64,000 bases of DNA from Ariolimax columbianus (GCA_036924085.1 JAVGWX010000003.1:121388264-121452263), one strand, 5' to 3'; shown: positions 59,701-61,549, counted from the stretch's first letter. A program made the numbers and translations. The notes: generated by a model not told the origin, from the letters alone.

Positions 59701-61355
59701 TATGCGCATCCAGTTTATTCTTAAATGCATTAACTGTCCCTGCCTCCACTACCTCCCCTGGCAATGCATTCCAAGCAGACACCACTCTCTGACTAAAAAA
59801 ATATTTCCTAATATCTAACCTGGACCTCTCTTTAGTCAGCTTGTAGCTATGCCCTCGTGTTATTGTAGGTGGCTGTATTTTAAAAAACTTGTTATAGTCT
59901 AATTTATCGATTCCTCTGATCATCTTATAAACCTGTATTAAGTCACCACAAATTCTTCTCTCTTCGAGACACTGTAGGCCGGTTTTTCTGAGTCGTTCCT
60001 CATAACTGTAATTCTGGAATCCCACTATCATCTTTGTCGCTCTTTTTTGTATTCTTTCTAGCATGTTTATGTCCCCTCTATAATAAGGACTCCACACCTG
60101 TACACAGTACTCCAATCTAGGTCTAACTAAAGCTTTATACAGTTTGACTATCACTTCCTTGCTCCTATGTTTAATATTTCTTTTTATCATACCTAACATT
60201 GCATTTGCCTTTTTCACTGCTACCTTAACTTGCTCACTCACCTTTCCTGTATGATCTATTATAACCCCTAGGTCCCTTTCCTTTATCTTTCTAATATTGT
60301 TTTCTCCCATTCTGAAATTATGTTCCATATTGGATCTACCCATGTGGATGACTGTACATTTATCTACATTAAACTCCATTTGCCAGCTTACAGACCATTC
60401 TCGAATTTTATCTAAATCCGACATCAATATATCCACTTCTGCTTTAGATGAGACACTACTGCATAGTTTTGTGTCATCAGCAAATTTTGCAATCATGGAT
60501 CTCATATCAATGTCCAAATCATTTATATATATATCAAGAACAAAATTGGTCCCAAAACCGAGCCCTGTGGCACACCACTTTTCACTTCACACCACTCAGA
60601 GTACTCCTTATTTATGCCCACCCTCTGCCTTATTCCCGCGTGTACTGCCATTTTTATTTACACTTACTAAAAATGTACATTCAAAATAGTTGGTTATTCA
60701 GCACTAGAGAGGCTCAAAGATTGTGAAAGTTTTTTGGTCAATTCATATTTTGTGAGTTTCACTTTAGAATTTTCCACTTGTCTTTCACCACAAATAAAAA
60801 AAATAGAATATAAAAGGGATCAAGATACTGAGCAGCGCATGAGCTGCAGCGATCAGTGACCCATAGCTGACTCCTAGTGTCAGGGCCAGCGAACCAGAGC
60901 TGCCAAGCTCCTTCTACACCTCCACACAGTGATCCTGGGCAACAAGCTGCAACTGAGCAGACTGGATAAGGACAAAGGATCGAAGAGGGAAGGCTAACCC
61001 GGTACTCAAAAATGTCTGTTGAAGACGGATGTGTCGGACAGAAAGGTGCAAATGACACAGTCAAGCTGTAAACTTGACACAGCGCAATGTTCTCCGGACT
61101 AAATACTGCTTCTTGCAAAGCCTTTTTCAGGGCTTGGTAGCAACAAACGAAGAAGAAGAATATAAAAAATATCACATACTTTCGAGTGTAATCCCAAAAC
61201 TTGAGCACATAATACACAGTGAGAGCTTGTCTGGGAATCTGTGAGCCGGGCAATGGTGGCCAGATATCTTCATAAGGACCAGGACTAGCCATGTTCACTT
61301 TCGGCTTCTGCAGTCTTATTTTCAAATATGCTTCATCCTCCCACCATTGTTCTAG
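11572..61355 (-). CDS. CROT: Carnitine O-octanoyltransferase-like gene, 13 exons, 5' end outside window
   Basis: This gene would transfer medium-chain acyl groups between CoA and carnitine, so that chain-shortened products of peroxisomal beta-oxidation can leave the peroxisome. Thirteen minus-strand exons, listed separately, join in phase through GT-AG introns and give 534 codons without a stop. Seen in order: [11 protein letters not shown] near the N-terminal side, a [10 protein letters not shown] block, the catalytic-His segment [10 protein letters not shown], the HGRTETMR carnitine-site motif, GGGG...[10 protein letters not shown], and a C-terminus ending ARL. These match the choline/carnitine acyltransferase family; HGRTETMR followed by ACT and the total length fit CROT better than CPT2 or CRAT. 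Vertebrate CROT has about 612 residues, so some 75-80 N-terminal residues are missing, presumably in exons right of position 64000. Introns range from about 0.6 to 8.4 kb. CRAT is the main alternative name. The span given includes introns. Confidence 0.88.
11910..12505. repeat. Minisatellite, 40-bp unit, split by SINE-4
   Basis: About seven units read aaatatggtctgttaatgta followed by aatgggaaccaaaataaatt. The SINE-4 at 12179-12466 interrupts it, and one partial unit resumes at 12467. It lies in the last CROT intron. Confidence 0.88.
12179..12466 (+). mobile_element. SINE-4 (tRNA-headed), copy 2
   Basis: The head is ggtgaagtggttaag with a B-box-like gggttcgactccgg. A 9-bp target duplication aatgtaaat flanks it (12170-12178, 12467-12475), one unit motif of the host array. 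Confidence 0.88.
12770..13395 (+). pseudogene. RTE/BovB-like LINE-F fragment
   Basis: Broken frames read [29 protein letters not shown] and [13 protein letters not shown], later [19 protein letters not shown]. These are hallmarks of the post-RT region of BovB-like elements. It matches 36000-37670. Several stops are present. Confidence 0.8.
13396..13775. other. Intron sequence, nothing recognised
   Basis: This part of the last CROT intron has no recognisable repeat or coding signal beyond AT-rich sequence. Confidence 0.5.
14094..17235 (-). mobile_element. LINE-A, 5'-truncated but otherwise intact
   Basis: The 3' end is a (GAA)-type tail (cttcttctgcg on the plus strand) at 14094. An 11-bp target duplication ttgttatagtc flanks it (14083-14093 and 17236-17246). 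The 5' end stops inside the endonuclease coding region, as expected from incomplete reverse transcription. Confidence 0.92.
14111..17197 (-). CDS. LINE-A pol: endonuclease end, RT, RNase H, Cys/His
   Basis: A single uninterrupted frame of 1028 codons. It opens with GSDHRPI, the last motif of an APE endonuclease, so most of that domain is missing. RT spans about residues 240-540, with [19 protein letters not shown], the catalytic D of [13 protein letters not shown] (~381), [13 protein letters not shown] and FADD (469-472). RNase H (about 755-890) shows [17 protein letters not shown] and [12 protein letters not shown]. The C-terminal knuckle reads [17 protein letters not shown]; copy 1 has CPC, so one Cys is Tyr here. 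The frame extends upstream to about 17224 before a TGA, so the marked start is only where a start-like codon occurs. Such an intact frame suggests recent insertion. Confidence 0.93.
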   Translation of the reverse strand: MLNQLAGSDHRPIRLTIDMEVGPQETKPLPRWNYKRADWDRFAILTDGLCETINTRNTKMKPMVESLSKAIMQAATETIPRGARRNYKPYWNDELQKVEDAVTNARDMAEREKSMEANIALKAAAAKYKHTLKQTARESWKNKTESLNLDKEGNKLWKLVRAMNDETPSNKQITIKQGENLITGKKAANAFVDHYARANHIEVPAEKHTNISEELKGHENINTAPEEHMMAKLTMREMEEAMRTLKKRKSPGKDGITNEMLMGLGQTAKRKLLSVLNQSWKRGIVPQAWKDAILVPVPKTGKDKTDPNGYRPISLLSCVGKLMERMINTRLMWHLEEKRILIPQQAGFRQHRSTEDQVILIAQEIEDAYQAQKHTVAVWVDLEKAFDKVWKDGLRVKLRRSDVCGKMYKWISHYLKQRTARVQVQGQMSKKVTLEQGVPQGGVLSPTLFLVYINDITENIPRRVHSSMFADDLAMWTSEKNLTIARNRMQTALTSLEEWANSWLVKINEEKTTCTIFSLSLKPQSTKLSLNGKILQPNDNPTYLGVTFDRRMTWKSQIERNRMKARERMAIMRKLAGTSWGADEGILKKLYTGRVRPVLEYGIAAWTTAAKANFDKVNKLQNQAMRIITGGMKSTPIVELEKITKLQSMTDRRDCRAQLQSEKLRRLTDHPMYQRLNNLGNGKLKRRNFAEIAKAKMHEDPINALTTPKPITTVRKPTWRQDIFPEVVENIPGIANKNCQTEKERRDTTLSFITKSYPSIDWTHAYTDGSVTNTTQNGGAGAFLNLPNGRKITLSFATGKYTSNFRAETEALRAAVEEMVTHSENESHIVLLTDALAVVTALKSQKNTELNDLRAALCKLCLQSAPKRVVVQWVPAHCNIQGNEEADRLAKEGARLPQTDTSMTYEESKRLIKARYMTKWETEHTGYTKNDAYYQLNRREQVVVFRLRTGHNRLRYHLFNKLKIGSTDEYPCGTGKMTTEHLLQNCPTYEDQREQMWPLPVELQDKLYGSSESLRMTAAFFEKIMVTV
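17264..17625 (-). mobile_element. SINE-1a, full length
   Basis: A perfect 12-bp target duplication tttcgttgttac flanks it (17252-17263, 17626-17637). The 3' end reads gagaacgaacgcagaagaag, matching the LINE-A end gtgtacgcagaagaagaag. It is inserted 17 bp from the 5' end of LINE-A. Confidence 0.93.
17718..18075 (+). mobile_element. SINE-1a, full length
   Basis: It starts gggatcaagacgttgagcag and ends gaacaaagaagaagaa. A 13-bp target duplication aaaaataaagctg flanks it (17706-17718, 18076-18088). It lies opposite in orientation to the copy at 17264-17625. Confidence 0.92.
18275..18465 (+). mobile_element. SINE-2, 3' half with LINE-B tail
   Basis: It carries gttaagagcagctatagttg and the conserved end: an inverted repeat built from gactctgtagagtc between aactggtt and aaccagt, then ttaagttaag. 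The tRNA head is absent. It abuts the donor of the CROT LSTS exon. Confidence 0.8.
18475..18594 (-). CDS. CROT: CROT exon with GGGG...LSTS motif
   Basis: This 120-bp exon encodes [20 protein letters not shown], then [16 protein letters not shown]. The Ser-Thr-Ser of LSTS helps bind the acyl-CoA/carnitine intermediate in carnitine acyltransferases. The acceptor is tctacag and the donor gtaagt. A SINE-2 3' half with the LINE-B tail ends only about 10 bp downstream in the intron. Confidence 0.92.
18810..19215 (+). mobile_element. LINE-B, short 3' copy
   Basis: It encodes a decayed C-terminus ([20 protein letters not shown], then [20 protein letters not shown]) and ends in the hairpin and ttaagtt tail. 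A short duplication (actat) is visible at the edges within the mariner fossil. Confidence 0.85.
19380..19622 (+). mobile_element. SINE-3 (tRNA-headed), copy 1
   Basis: The head reads gggacgacgtgggctagtgg with a B-box-like gggttcgatccta; the body includes gcaggaggaagcagaccctt and the end ttggggattagaaaaataag. It is inserted in the mariner fossil. A better preserved copy is at 58157-58422. Confidence 0.85.
20251..20392 (-). mobile_element. SINE-1a, 5'-truncated
   Basis: Only the 3' third remains, ending in (GAA)n. A 9-bp target duplication gcaatagtc flanks it (20242-20250, 20393-20401). Confidence 0.88.
20745..21405 (+). pseudogene. RTE-like LINE fragment split by a SINE-1a
   Basis: Left part (20745-20822) reads EFKYL, then frames like the GSIFSADGRIDREI region at 2551; the right part (21232-21405) continues with homology to the [11 protein letters not shown] region. 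The SINE-1a at 20823-21230 separates them. Confidence 0.7.
20823..21230 (+). mobile_element. SINE-1a with internal duplication
   Basis: It starts aggatcaggaggctgagtag and ends gatgaagaagaagaaga. Near 20847-20893 the segment gtagtgcatgagc is repeated four times, lengthening the head. Confidence 0.85.
21406..21642 (-). mobile_element. SINE-1b copy
   Basis: It has the SINE-1 layout (tttacagtgaggcctcgata, then agggtcttgaccgctctgg) but differs from SINE-1a in most positions. Other SINE-1b copies are at 38505-38795, 50087-50370 and 63357-63656. Confidence 0.75.
21643..22394. other. Intron sequence, nothing recognised
   Basis: AT-rich intron next to the CDRHL exon of CROT. I see no repeat family or coding homology in it. 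Confidence 0.5.
22395..22488 (-). CDS. CROT: CROT exon ([20 protein letters not shown])
   Basis: This 94-bp exon encodes [20 protein letters not shown], then [10 protein letters not shown] plus two bases. The family has FDRHLLGLLLIAKEEGLPVP. The acceptor is ctttcag and the donor gttttg, which keeps the GT but is weak beyond it. The split Ser codon (AG|T) is completed by the next exon. Confidence 0.88.
22536..22830. repeat. Alternating inverted repeats (fold-back)
   Basis: The block accatacacaaattgcctta occurs about five times in the forward sense and about twice reversed (taaggcaatttgtgtatggt). The arms could form stacked hairpins. It may be a fold-back transposon remnant; no protein is encoded. 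Confidence 0.75.
23498..23965. repeat. Minisatellite, 25-bp unit
   Basis: About 18 units read ctctttgacgatcacrgcga plus about five bases. Two alternating forms, acgtcgat and acagcgat, are mixed. It lies in the intron between the CDRHL and NREKY exons. Confidence 0.9.
23966..24670. other. Intron, short 19-bp repeat, possible LTR remnant
   Basis: At 24076-24152 there are about four units of cgtcaatcaagttttagtt. Further on, agacccctttaaccgtctgc and ggcaagctaccactgctaca look like an LTR end, but no matching second LTR, primer site or gag-pol is seen. Confidence 0.4.
24672..25053 (-). pseudogene. LINE-D C-terminal fragment
   Basis: An open stretch of about 125 codons reads [20 protein letters not shown], then [20 protein letters not shown], a Cys/His end like that of RNase H-bearing LINEs. 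The same family is at 58435-58985. Confidence 0.8.
25523..25601 (-). CDS. CROT: CROT exon (short helical segment)
   Basis: This 79-bp exon encodes [20 protein letters not shown], then EACEFK plus one base. It corresponds to LRERQQKMLQAFAKHNKMMK in vertebrate CROT. The acceptor is ctttcag and the donor gtaaga. Phases agree with both neighbours, which supports an otherwise weakly conserved exon. Confidence 0.8.
25690..26245 (+). pseudogene. LINE-C RNase H and C-terminus
   Basis: Frames with two stops read a [16 protein letters not shown] helix, [30 protein letters not shown] and a C-terminal [11 protein letters not shown]. This is an RNase H domain (E, D and the GNERAD Asp visible) from a second RNase H-type LINE. 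It has the opposite orientation to the CROT exon just before it. Confidence 0.82.
26480..27990 (+). pseudogene. LINE-C RT to RNase H, decayed
   Basis: Pieces in several frames: [18 protein letters not shown] and [13 protein letters not shown] (RT active site), [36 protein letters not shown], then RNase H pieces [15 protein letters not shown] and [17 protein letters not shown], ending [10 protein letters not shown]. At least five frameshifts or stops. It is the longest LINE-C copy here. Confidence 0.8.
28095..28420 (-). pseudogene. Mariner transposase fragment
   Basis: On the minus strand a frame reads [20 protein letters not shown] and later [32 protein letters not shown], the mid-N-terminal region of mariner transposases. 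One stop sits in the EEARPG region. It is related to 61550-62130. Confidence 0.75.
28480..28800 (+). pseudogene. LINE C-terminal fragment ([12 protein letters not shown])
   Basis: A broken frame reads [29 protein letters not shown], then [20 protein letters not shown]. This is the general C-terminal signature of RTE-like elements, family not resolved. Confidence 0.65.
29094..29217 (-). CDS. CROT: CROT exon with HGRTETMR carnitine-site motif
   Basis: This 124-bp exon completes the split Lys codon, then reads [20 protein letters not shown] and [21 protein letters not shown]. Vertebrate CROT has [21 protein letters not shown]. The GRTET segment lines the carnitine site in the family. The acceptor is ctgcag and the donor gtaagt. 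Confidence 0.92.
29431..29730. repeat. Minisatellite, 18-bp unit
   Basis: About 16 units of cattccaatacatggtaca-type sequence (18-bp period). Because the period is a multiple of three and stop-free, several frames are open on both strands. These are not genes. The array lies within the RTE-like fragment that follows. Confidence 0.92.
29740..29985 (-). pseudogene. RTE-like LINE fragment ([13 protein letters not shown])
   Basis: A minus-strand frame reads [20 protein letters not shown] and [16 protein letters not shown], similar to the fragment at 41655-42560 ([16 protein letters not shown]). Confidence 0.7.
30134..30290 (-). pseudogene. LINE-B internal RT fragment
   Basis: The sequence matches the [15 protein letters not shown] and [20 protein letters not shown] region in antisense, with deletions. 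No tail is present. Confidence 0.75.
30766..32745. repeat. Minisatellite, 47-bp unit, about 42 copies, with higher-order structure
   Basis: Units read aaaacatcttggtaaggtag, then gtgaaagtgctgagatcagc and cacccac. Variants differ at gagatc/gagctc and cccac/acac; a few units are about 40 bp. The blocks 31065-31265 and 31299-31499 are almost identical, a 234-bp higher-order period of five units. It fills about half the intron between two CROT exons. Confidence 0.95.
32929..33059 (-). CDS. CROT: CROT exon ([16 protein letters not shown] block)
   Basis: This 131-bp exon encodes [20 protein letters not shown], then [22 protein letters not shown] plus two bases of a Lys codon. The family has LHPDTFIQLALQLAYYRLHG. 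The acceptor is atttcag and the donor gtgggt. It lies between a LINE-E relic on the upstream side and a 2-kb 47-bp repeat array on the downstream side. Confidence 0.88.
33850..34122. repeat. 21-bp tandem repeat inside LINE-E
   Basis: Thirteen 21-bp units of ctggacccgatgaccaccac-type sequence encode LDPMTTT in the LINE frame. The first and last units sit in native LINE sequence (KYALDPM...TILHQLF), so the array expanded from one seven-residue segment. Confidence 0.93.
34316..34711. repeat. 44-bp tandem repeat inside LINE-E
   Basis: Nine units of exactly 44 bp start catcgtcgcccccaaccgtc. In the LINE frame one unit codes [14 protein letters not shown], but 44 is not a multiple of three, so each unit is read in the next frame and the translation repeats every 44 residues. 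The long open frame across it is an artefact. Confidence 0.95.
36565..37018 (+). mobile_element. SINE-2, full length: tRNA head, LINE-B tail
   Basis: The head has ctcaaggtaaggtgcc and a B-box-like gtgttcgaatcacgg. The middle holds cacgttaaaaatttcttggc-type sequence twice echoed by gcttaacgg. The end is aactggttgtatacagactc, gagtcttctaaaccagt and ttaagttaagtta, identical in kind to the LINE-B 3' end. A short duplication (taaac) flanks it in LINE-F. Confidence 0.88.
37391..37590. repeat. 40-bp tandem repeat inside LINE-F
   Basis: Five units of aaggaactaagattaaatga followed by ttacacctggagaggggcag. The other LINE-F copy has a single unit at 13268-13310, so it expanded within the element. Confidence 0.9.
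37730..37888 (-). mobile_element. SINE-1a, 5'-truncated
   Basis: It has the 3' part only, with a cttcttctgtgttcattctc end. An imperfect duplication tgttcaatt/tgttcactt flanks it. Confidence 0.8.
38030..38189 (-). pseudogene. Two tandem copies of the CROT exon end plus intron start
   Basis: Two 64-bp segments (38126-38189 and 38030-38093) copy the exon end [14 protein letters not shown]...AVL. Each is followed by a gtgag donor-like site and preceded by a pyrimidine-rich ttctacttcag acceptor-like site. The repeat period is exactly 96 bp. The nearer copy has ten A residues instead of nine, which shifts its frame; the farther copy carries a TAG within the FVLDD...EIQ frame. The 32-nt gaps are too short for ordinary introns. 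They are probably non-functional duplicates, but they offer competing donors. Confidence 0.75.
38222..38329 (-). CDS. CROT: CROT exon ([15 protein letters not shown]), end duplicated downstream
   Basis: This 108-bp, phase-0 exon encodes 36 residues including [20 protein letters not shown], matching the family's DIPLPEELIFIVDEKVLND. It ends in NYAVL before the donor gtgagt; the acceptor is cttgcag. A run of nine A residues codes two of the lysines. The last 64 bp of the exon plus 32 bp of intron are repeated twice more just downstream in the gene (38030-38189). Confidence 0.88.
38505..38795 (+). mobile_element. SINE-1b copy in the short CROT intron
   Basis: It begins atgcagcagtgaatgagttg and includes agaccctatactgtctccaa and gtaaactacaacataatg. 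It fills nearly half of the 634-bp intron after the catalytic-His exon. Confidence 0.78.
38964..39047 (-). CDS. CROT: CROT exon carrying the catalytic histidine
   Basis: This 84-bp, phase-0 exon encodes 28 residues starting [20 protein letters not shown]. The first codon is the His that, by alignment with the DHAP(F/W)D/EGM motif of carnitine acyltransferases, acts as the general base. The acceptor is gtttag-like (tag before CACACACC) and the donor gtaatt. The intron to the next exon is only 634 bp and holds a SINE-1b. Confidence 0.88.
39143..39606 (-). pseudogene. RTE-like LINE fragment
   Basis: Antisense to the plus strand it matches the element at 2551-3135, including the WFGHL and cell-wall-like GRPQGRW region, and ends with the same ttagttagtt tail. 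It directly abuts a SINE-1a. Confidence 0.78.
39609..39977 (+). mobile_element. SINE-1a with AAGCC-type tail
   Basis: It starts gggatcaagatgatgagcag and ends gaatgaagccaagcttagcc-type sequence instead of (GAA)n. An imperfect duplication around tgagtgtg/tgagtatg flanks it. Confidence 0.85.
40248..41075. repeat. Minisatellite, 40-bp unit, split by a SINE-1c
   Basis: About ten units read acaactaacaacattattta followed by tactaaagacttcagtttag. After the SINE-1c (40649-40996) two units resume to about 41060. Confidence 0.9.
40649..40996 (-). mobile_element. SINE-1c inside a minisatellite
   Basis: A 13-bp target duplication aaagacatcagta flanks it (40636-40648, 40997-41009). It resembles SINE-1 in layout (gagggtcttgaccagtatgt) but the body differs. 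Its 5' region holds a triple of ggctaacatgtctgatcagt. The other copy is at 55355-55720. Confidence 0.85.
41095..41480 (+). pseudogene. RTE-like LINE C-terminal fragment
   Basis: A frame with two stops reads [20 protein letters not shown], then [20 protein letters not shown]. It has the same organisation as 2551-3135 but belongs to another subfamily. Confidence 0.7.
41655..42560 (-). pseudogene. RTE-like LINE-J fragment, RT to C-terminus
   Basis: Minus-strand frames read [39 protein letters not shown] (YADD changed to YTNN), [16 protein letters not shown] and [20 protein letters not shown]. The C-terminal part is in another frame. Confidence 0.78.
42610..43254. other. Intron sequence; a LINE/SINE-2 scrap
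   Basis: At about 42660-42800 the antisense strand resembles part of SINE-2 (gtccgtgcagcctactcttt, acgggagtccgatctc-like). The rest is AT-rich intron without recognised content. Confidence 0.5.
43255..45605 (-). mobile_element. LINE-B, longest copy (endonuclease end, RT, tail)
   Basis: The minus strand carries the end of the endonuclease ([20 protein letters not shown]), a linker, RT with [59 protein letters not shown] and [12 protein letters not shown], then [20 protein letters not shown]. There is no RNase H. The 3' end has the hairpin and (TTAAG)n. Defects: a frameshift near 45430, stops near 44761 and 44265, and a deletion near 43630. The layout fits the CR1/L2/Rex1 group. Confidence 0.9.
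45706..46056 (+). mobile_element. SINE-1a, full length
   Basis: A 12-bp target duplication gttctgtgacac flanks it (45694-45705, 46057-46068). The end gagaacgtacgaagaagaag resembles the LINE-A end gcgtacgaagaagaag at 54507. Confidence 0.93.
46150..46251 (-). CDS. CROT: CROT exon ([10 protein letters not shown] block before the catalytic His)
   Basis: This 102-bp, phase-0 exon encodes [19 protein letters not shown], then [13 protein letters not shown]. The family has GD..VRWGDKS....F.NGVFGCNCD here, immediately before the catalytic His. The acceptor is atctccag and the donor gtatga. The final Asp pairs with the His that opens the next exon. Confidence 0.87.
46252..46688. other. Intron sequence, nothing recognised
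   Basis: AT-rich intron between the GDNRWW exon and the 54-bp array. Confidence 0.5.
46689..47320. repeat. Minisatellite, 54-bp unit, very uniform
   Basis: About 11.6 units read aacccatcttatttaaactg, gggttgtagagaataaagga and attgttcaacactt. Nearly the only variation is gtagaga/gtagtga, so it expanded recently. Confidence 0.95.
47640..48370 (-). pseudogene. LINE-K C-terminal fragment
   Basis: Minus-strand frames give [14 protein letters not shown], then [37 protein letters not shown] and [12 protein letters not shown] related small piece is at 62245-62360. Confidence 0.75.
48753..49400 (+). mobile_element. LINE-A, 5'-truncated in RNase H
   Basis: It starts inside the RNase H domain at [12 protein letters not shown] and stays open to the stop at 49367 ([37 protein letters not shown]), with the tail gatgaagaagaagatgaaga. 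A weak duplication around aaatct may flank it. Confidence 0.92.
49401..49836. other. Intron sequence, nothing recognised
   Basis: A repeated cagacaatcttacaaccagt occurs at 49437 and 49505; otherwise no content was recognised. Confidence 0.5.
49837..49950 (-). CDS. CROT: CROT exon (LLEKIQSS block)
   Basis: This 114-bp, phase-0 exon encodes 38 residues including [21 protein letters not shown]. Vertebrate CROT has [20 protein letters not shown] at the same place. The acceptor is tttaccag and the donor gtatgt. The exon is too short to stand out as an ORF and was recognised from homology and its splice sites. Confidence 0.88.
50087..50370 (+). mobile_element. SINE-1b copy
   Basis: It begins gatgcaacacagtgaatgag and has aagaccttatttcgcccgca, with the SINE-1 layout. 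It lies in the 686-bp intron between two CROT exons. Confidence 0.75.
50637..50842 (-). CDS. CROT: CROT exon ([11 protein letters not shown]...[10 protein letters not shown])
   Basis: This is the largest exon found, 206 bp. It encodes [20 protein letters not shown], an [14 protein letters not shown] helix and [13 protein letters not shown]. The order matches the vertebrate CROT stretch from SEGRSPNHIVV to LTSEERTRWA. The acceptor is ttggtag and the donor gtaaaa. The reading frame is open throughout and agrees with both neighbours. Confidence 0.9.
50985..51335 (-). pseudogene. LINE-C 3' fragment
   Basis: Antisense reading matches LINE-C 26039-26245 (gcaatacacagactgagaac, ccaacgagctacaggaaccg). 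The match includes the end near gcctcgagtgcagtgaagtt. Confidence 0.72.
51336..52285. other. Intron sequence, few recognisable pieces
   Basis: A short LINE-F-like piece (ggctggaacccacaggggaa, cf. TWNPQGK) occurs near 51903. Nothing else was recognised. Confidence 0.45.
52294..52652 (-). mobile_element. SINE-1a with AAGCC-type tail
   Basis: An 8-bp target duplication acaagcca flanks it (52286-52293, 52653-52660). On the minus strand it ends gaacgaacgaagccaagcc rather than in GAA repeats. It sits 35 bp from the donor of a CROT exon. Confidence 0.9.
52695..52822 (-). CDS. CROT: CROT exon ([19 protein letters not shown] block)
   Basis: This 128-bp exon completes the Lys codon split by the preceding intron (AA|A) and reads [19 protein letters not shown], then [19 protein letters not shown]. 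The family equivalent is the STCKVPGITRDSIMNYF region near the active-site tunnel. The acceptor is ttttcag and the donor gtatga. The exon ends with one base of a split Asp codon that the next exon completes. Confidence 0.85.
52940..53662 (-). mobile_element. piggyBac-like element, TTAA-bounded, deleted
   Basis: It is flanked by TTAA at 52936-52939 and 53663-53666. The ends ccctaccacacc and (reverse complement) ctctaccagact match at 9 of 12 positions. Inside, minus-strand frames read [20 protein letters not shown], then [25 protein letters not shown] and, in a shifted frame, [10 protein letters not shown]. This is the N-terminal part of a piggyBac/PGBD transposase; the catalytic Asp region is missing. 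Confidence 0.82.
53676..53945 (+). mobile_element. SINE-1a, internally deleted, AAGCC tail
   Basis: An 11-bp duplication aaattctgtat flanks it (53665-53675, 53946-53956). About 85 bp of the body is missing after gctgcagtggtcagctgcag. Its target overlaps the right TTAA of the piggyBac element, so it came later. Confidence 0.92.
54507..54597 (-). mobile_element. LINE-A micro-copy, 91 bp
   Basis: Only the last 90 bp of LINE-A remain, with the (GAA)n tail and a small internal deletion. A perfect 12-bp target duplication tggttagtgttt flanks it (54495-54506, 54598-54609). Confidence 0.92.
55045..55179 (-). mobile_element. SINE-1a, 5'-truncated
   Basis: The 3' third with a GAA-type end. A 9-bp duplication aaaggtagc flanks it (55036-55044, 55180-55188). 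Confidence 0.88.
55355..55720 (+). mobile_element. SINE-1c copy
   Basis: It holds ggccaagaccctcacctaac and gcccggaggaccctgtctgc and ends caccacttaacgtccttttc-like. It matches the reverse complement of 40649-40996. A run of 16-17 G precedes it at about 55336. Confidence 0.8.
55721..56097. other. Intron sequence, nothing recognised
   Basis: AT-rich intron; no repeat or coding signal seen. Confidence 0.45.
56110..57007 (+). mobile_element. Chimera: SINE-2 head joined to LINE-B 3' end
   Basis: Positions 56110-56317 are the SINE-2 tRNA head (ctcgaggtaaggtgttc, gcgggttcaaatctcgg). From about 56318 it continues as LINE-B coding ([20 protein letters not shown]) through the hairpin and (TTAAG)n to a short GATA repeat. 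A 12-bp duplication gtttratactgt (one mismatch) flanks the whole at 56098-56109 and 57008-57019, so both parts inserted together. Confidence 0.85.
56359..56907 (+). CDS. LINE-B C-terminal ORF within the chimera
   Basis: An open frame of 182 codons reads [40 protein letters not shown] and [20 protein letters not shown]. It is only the post-RT part, so no enzyme is encoded. Its intactness suggests a fairly recent event. Confidence 0.75.
   Translation: MSEQVQVAVKKANAMLSMIKRNIKHRRKEVIVKLYKALVRPRLEYCVQVWSPYHRGDINMLERIQKRATKLIVGFQNYIYEERLRKTGLQCLEERRIRGDLIQVYKMIRGIDKLDYNKFFKIQPPTITRGHKYKLTKERSRLDIRKYFFSQRVVNTWNALPGEVVEAGTVNAFKNKLDAHCC
57570..58035 (+). pseudogene. RTE/BovB-like LINE-G C-terminal fragment
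   Basis: An open stretch reads [20 protein letters not shown] and [20 protein letters not shown], continuing after a stop with [20 protein letters not shown]. This is the typical end of BovB-like elements. Confidence 0.8.
58157..58422 (+). mobile_element. SINE-3 (tRNA-headed), best copy
   Basis: The head is ggggacggtgtggcctagtg with a B-box-like gggttctatcccc; the tail is A-rich with caaacaaac. A 12-bp duplication aataaggtrgaa flanks it (58145-58156, 58423-58434). Confidence 0.88.
58435..58985 (-). pseudogene. LINE-D 3' fragment with RNase H end
   Basis: The minus strand reads [20 protein letters not shown] (RNase H end), then [20 protein letters not shown] and [20 protein letters not shown]. 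The 3' tail is (AAC)n at 58436-58448. It has stops between the two parts. Confidence 0.82.
58940..59110. repeat. Diverged core repeat
   Basis: It shares ggggtggaaataatagtcac and aactcatcatgcaaaac-type blocks in the order seen in the core repeat at 5810-6010, but at low similarity. Confidence 0.45.
59137..59416 (+). mobile_element. SINE-2, lacking the LINE-B tail
   Basis: The head is gggggcttagtggtctagag with a B-box-like cgggtttgaatcacgg, followed by the shared middle region up to ttaccttccccagg. It stops where the LINE-B-like end would begin. Confidence 0.85.
59593..60644 (-). mobile_element. LINE-B, 3' half
   Basis: The minus strand carries [20 protein letters not shown] [12 protein letters not shown] and the C-terminus to [12 protein letters not shown], with one frameshift near 60530 (two extra bases in a TA run). 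The tail is five ttaag units. It lacks the deletion seen in the 43-kb copy. Confidence 0.9.
60816..61157 (+). mobile_element. SINE-1a beside a CROT splice donor
   Basis: A 10-bp duplication gaatataaaa flanks it (60806-60815, 61158-61167). The right duplication ends 12 nt from the donor of the LEQWW exon, so it is in the first ~20 nt of that intron. Confidence 0.9.
61180..61355 (-). CDS. CROT: CROT exon (LEQWW block), first exon visible
   Basis: This 176-bp exon encodes 58 full codons plus two bases, starting [15 protein letters not shown] and ending FWDYTR. Vertebrate CROT has LEEWWLNVAYLDVRI at about residue 80, followed by a similar WPP...G motif; here it reads [13 protein letters not shown]. 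The acceptor is cattag and the donor gtatgt. A SINE-1a with its target duplication (60806-61167) lies 12 nt inside the intron from the donor. No upstream exon was found between 61356 and 64000. Confidence 0.85.
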
Positions 61356-61385
61356 CTAATGAAGAAGCAAAACAATAAAGTAGCA

Positions 61386-61438
61386 CTTGGGGAATAGAGA
61401 AATAAGGCGAACGCAAAAAAAAAAAAAAAAAAAAAATT
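61386..61438 (+). mobile_element. SINE-3 tail fragment
   Basis: cttggggaatagagaaataa followed by ggcgaacgc and a long A run match the SINE-3 end. It lies 31 bp upstream of the LEQWW exon acceptor, on the intron side. Confidence 0.75.
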
Positions 61439-61549
61439 TAACACTTTCAAATTCACTATCCACCACAGATATGCTGAGAACGGCATCATTATTTAATAAA
61501 AGAAAACTATTTTTGAAGTGTTGCAAAAGCTATGTAAAAAAACATTTAC

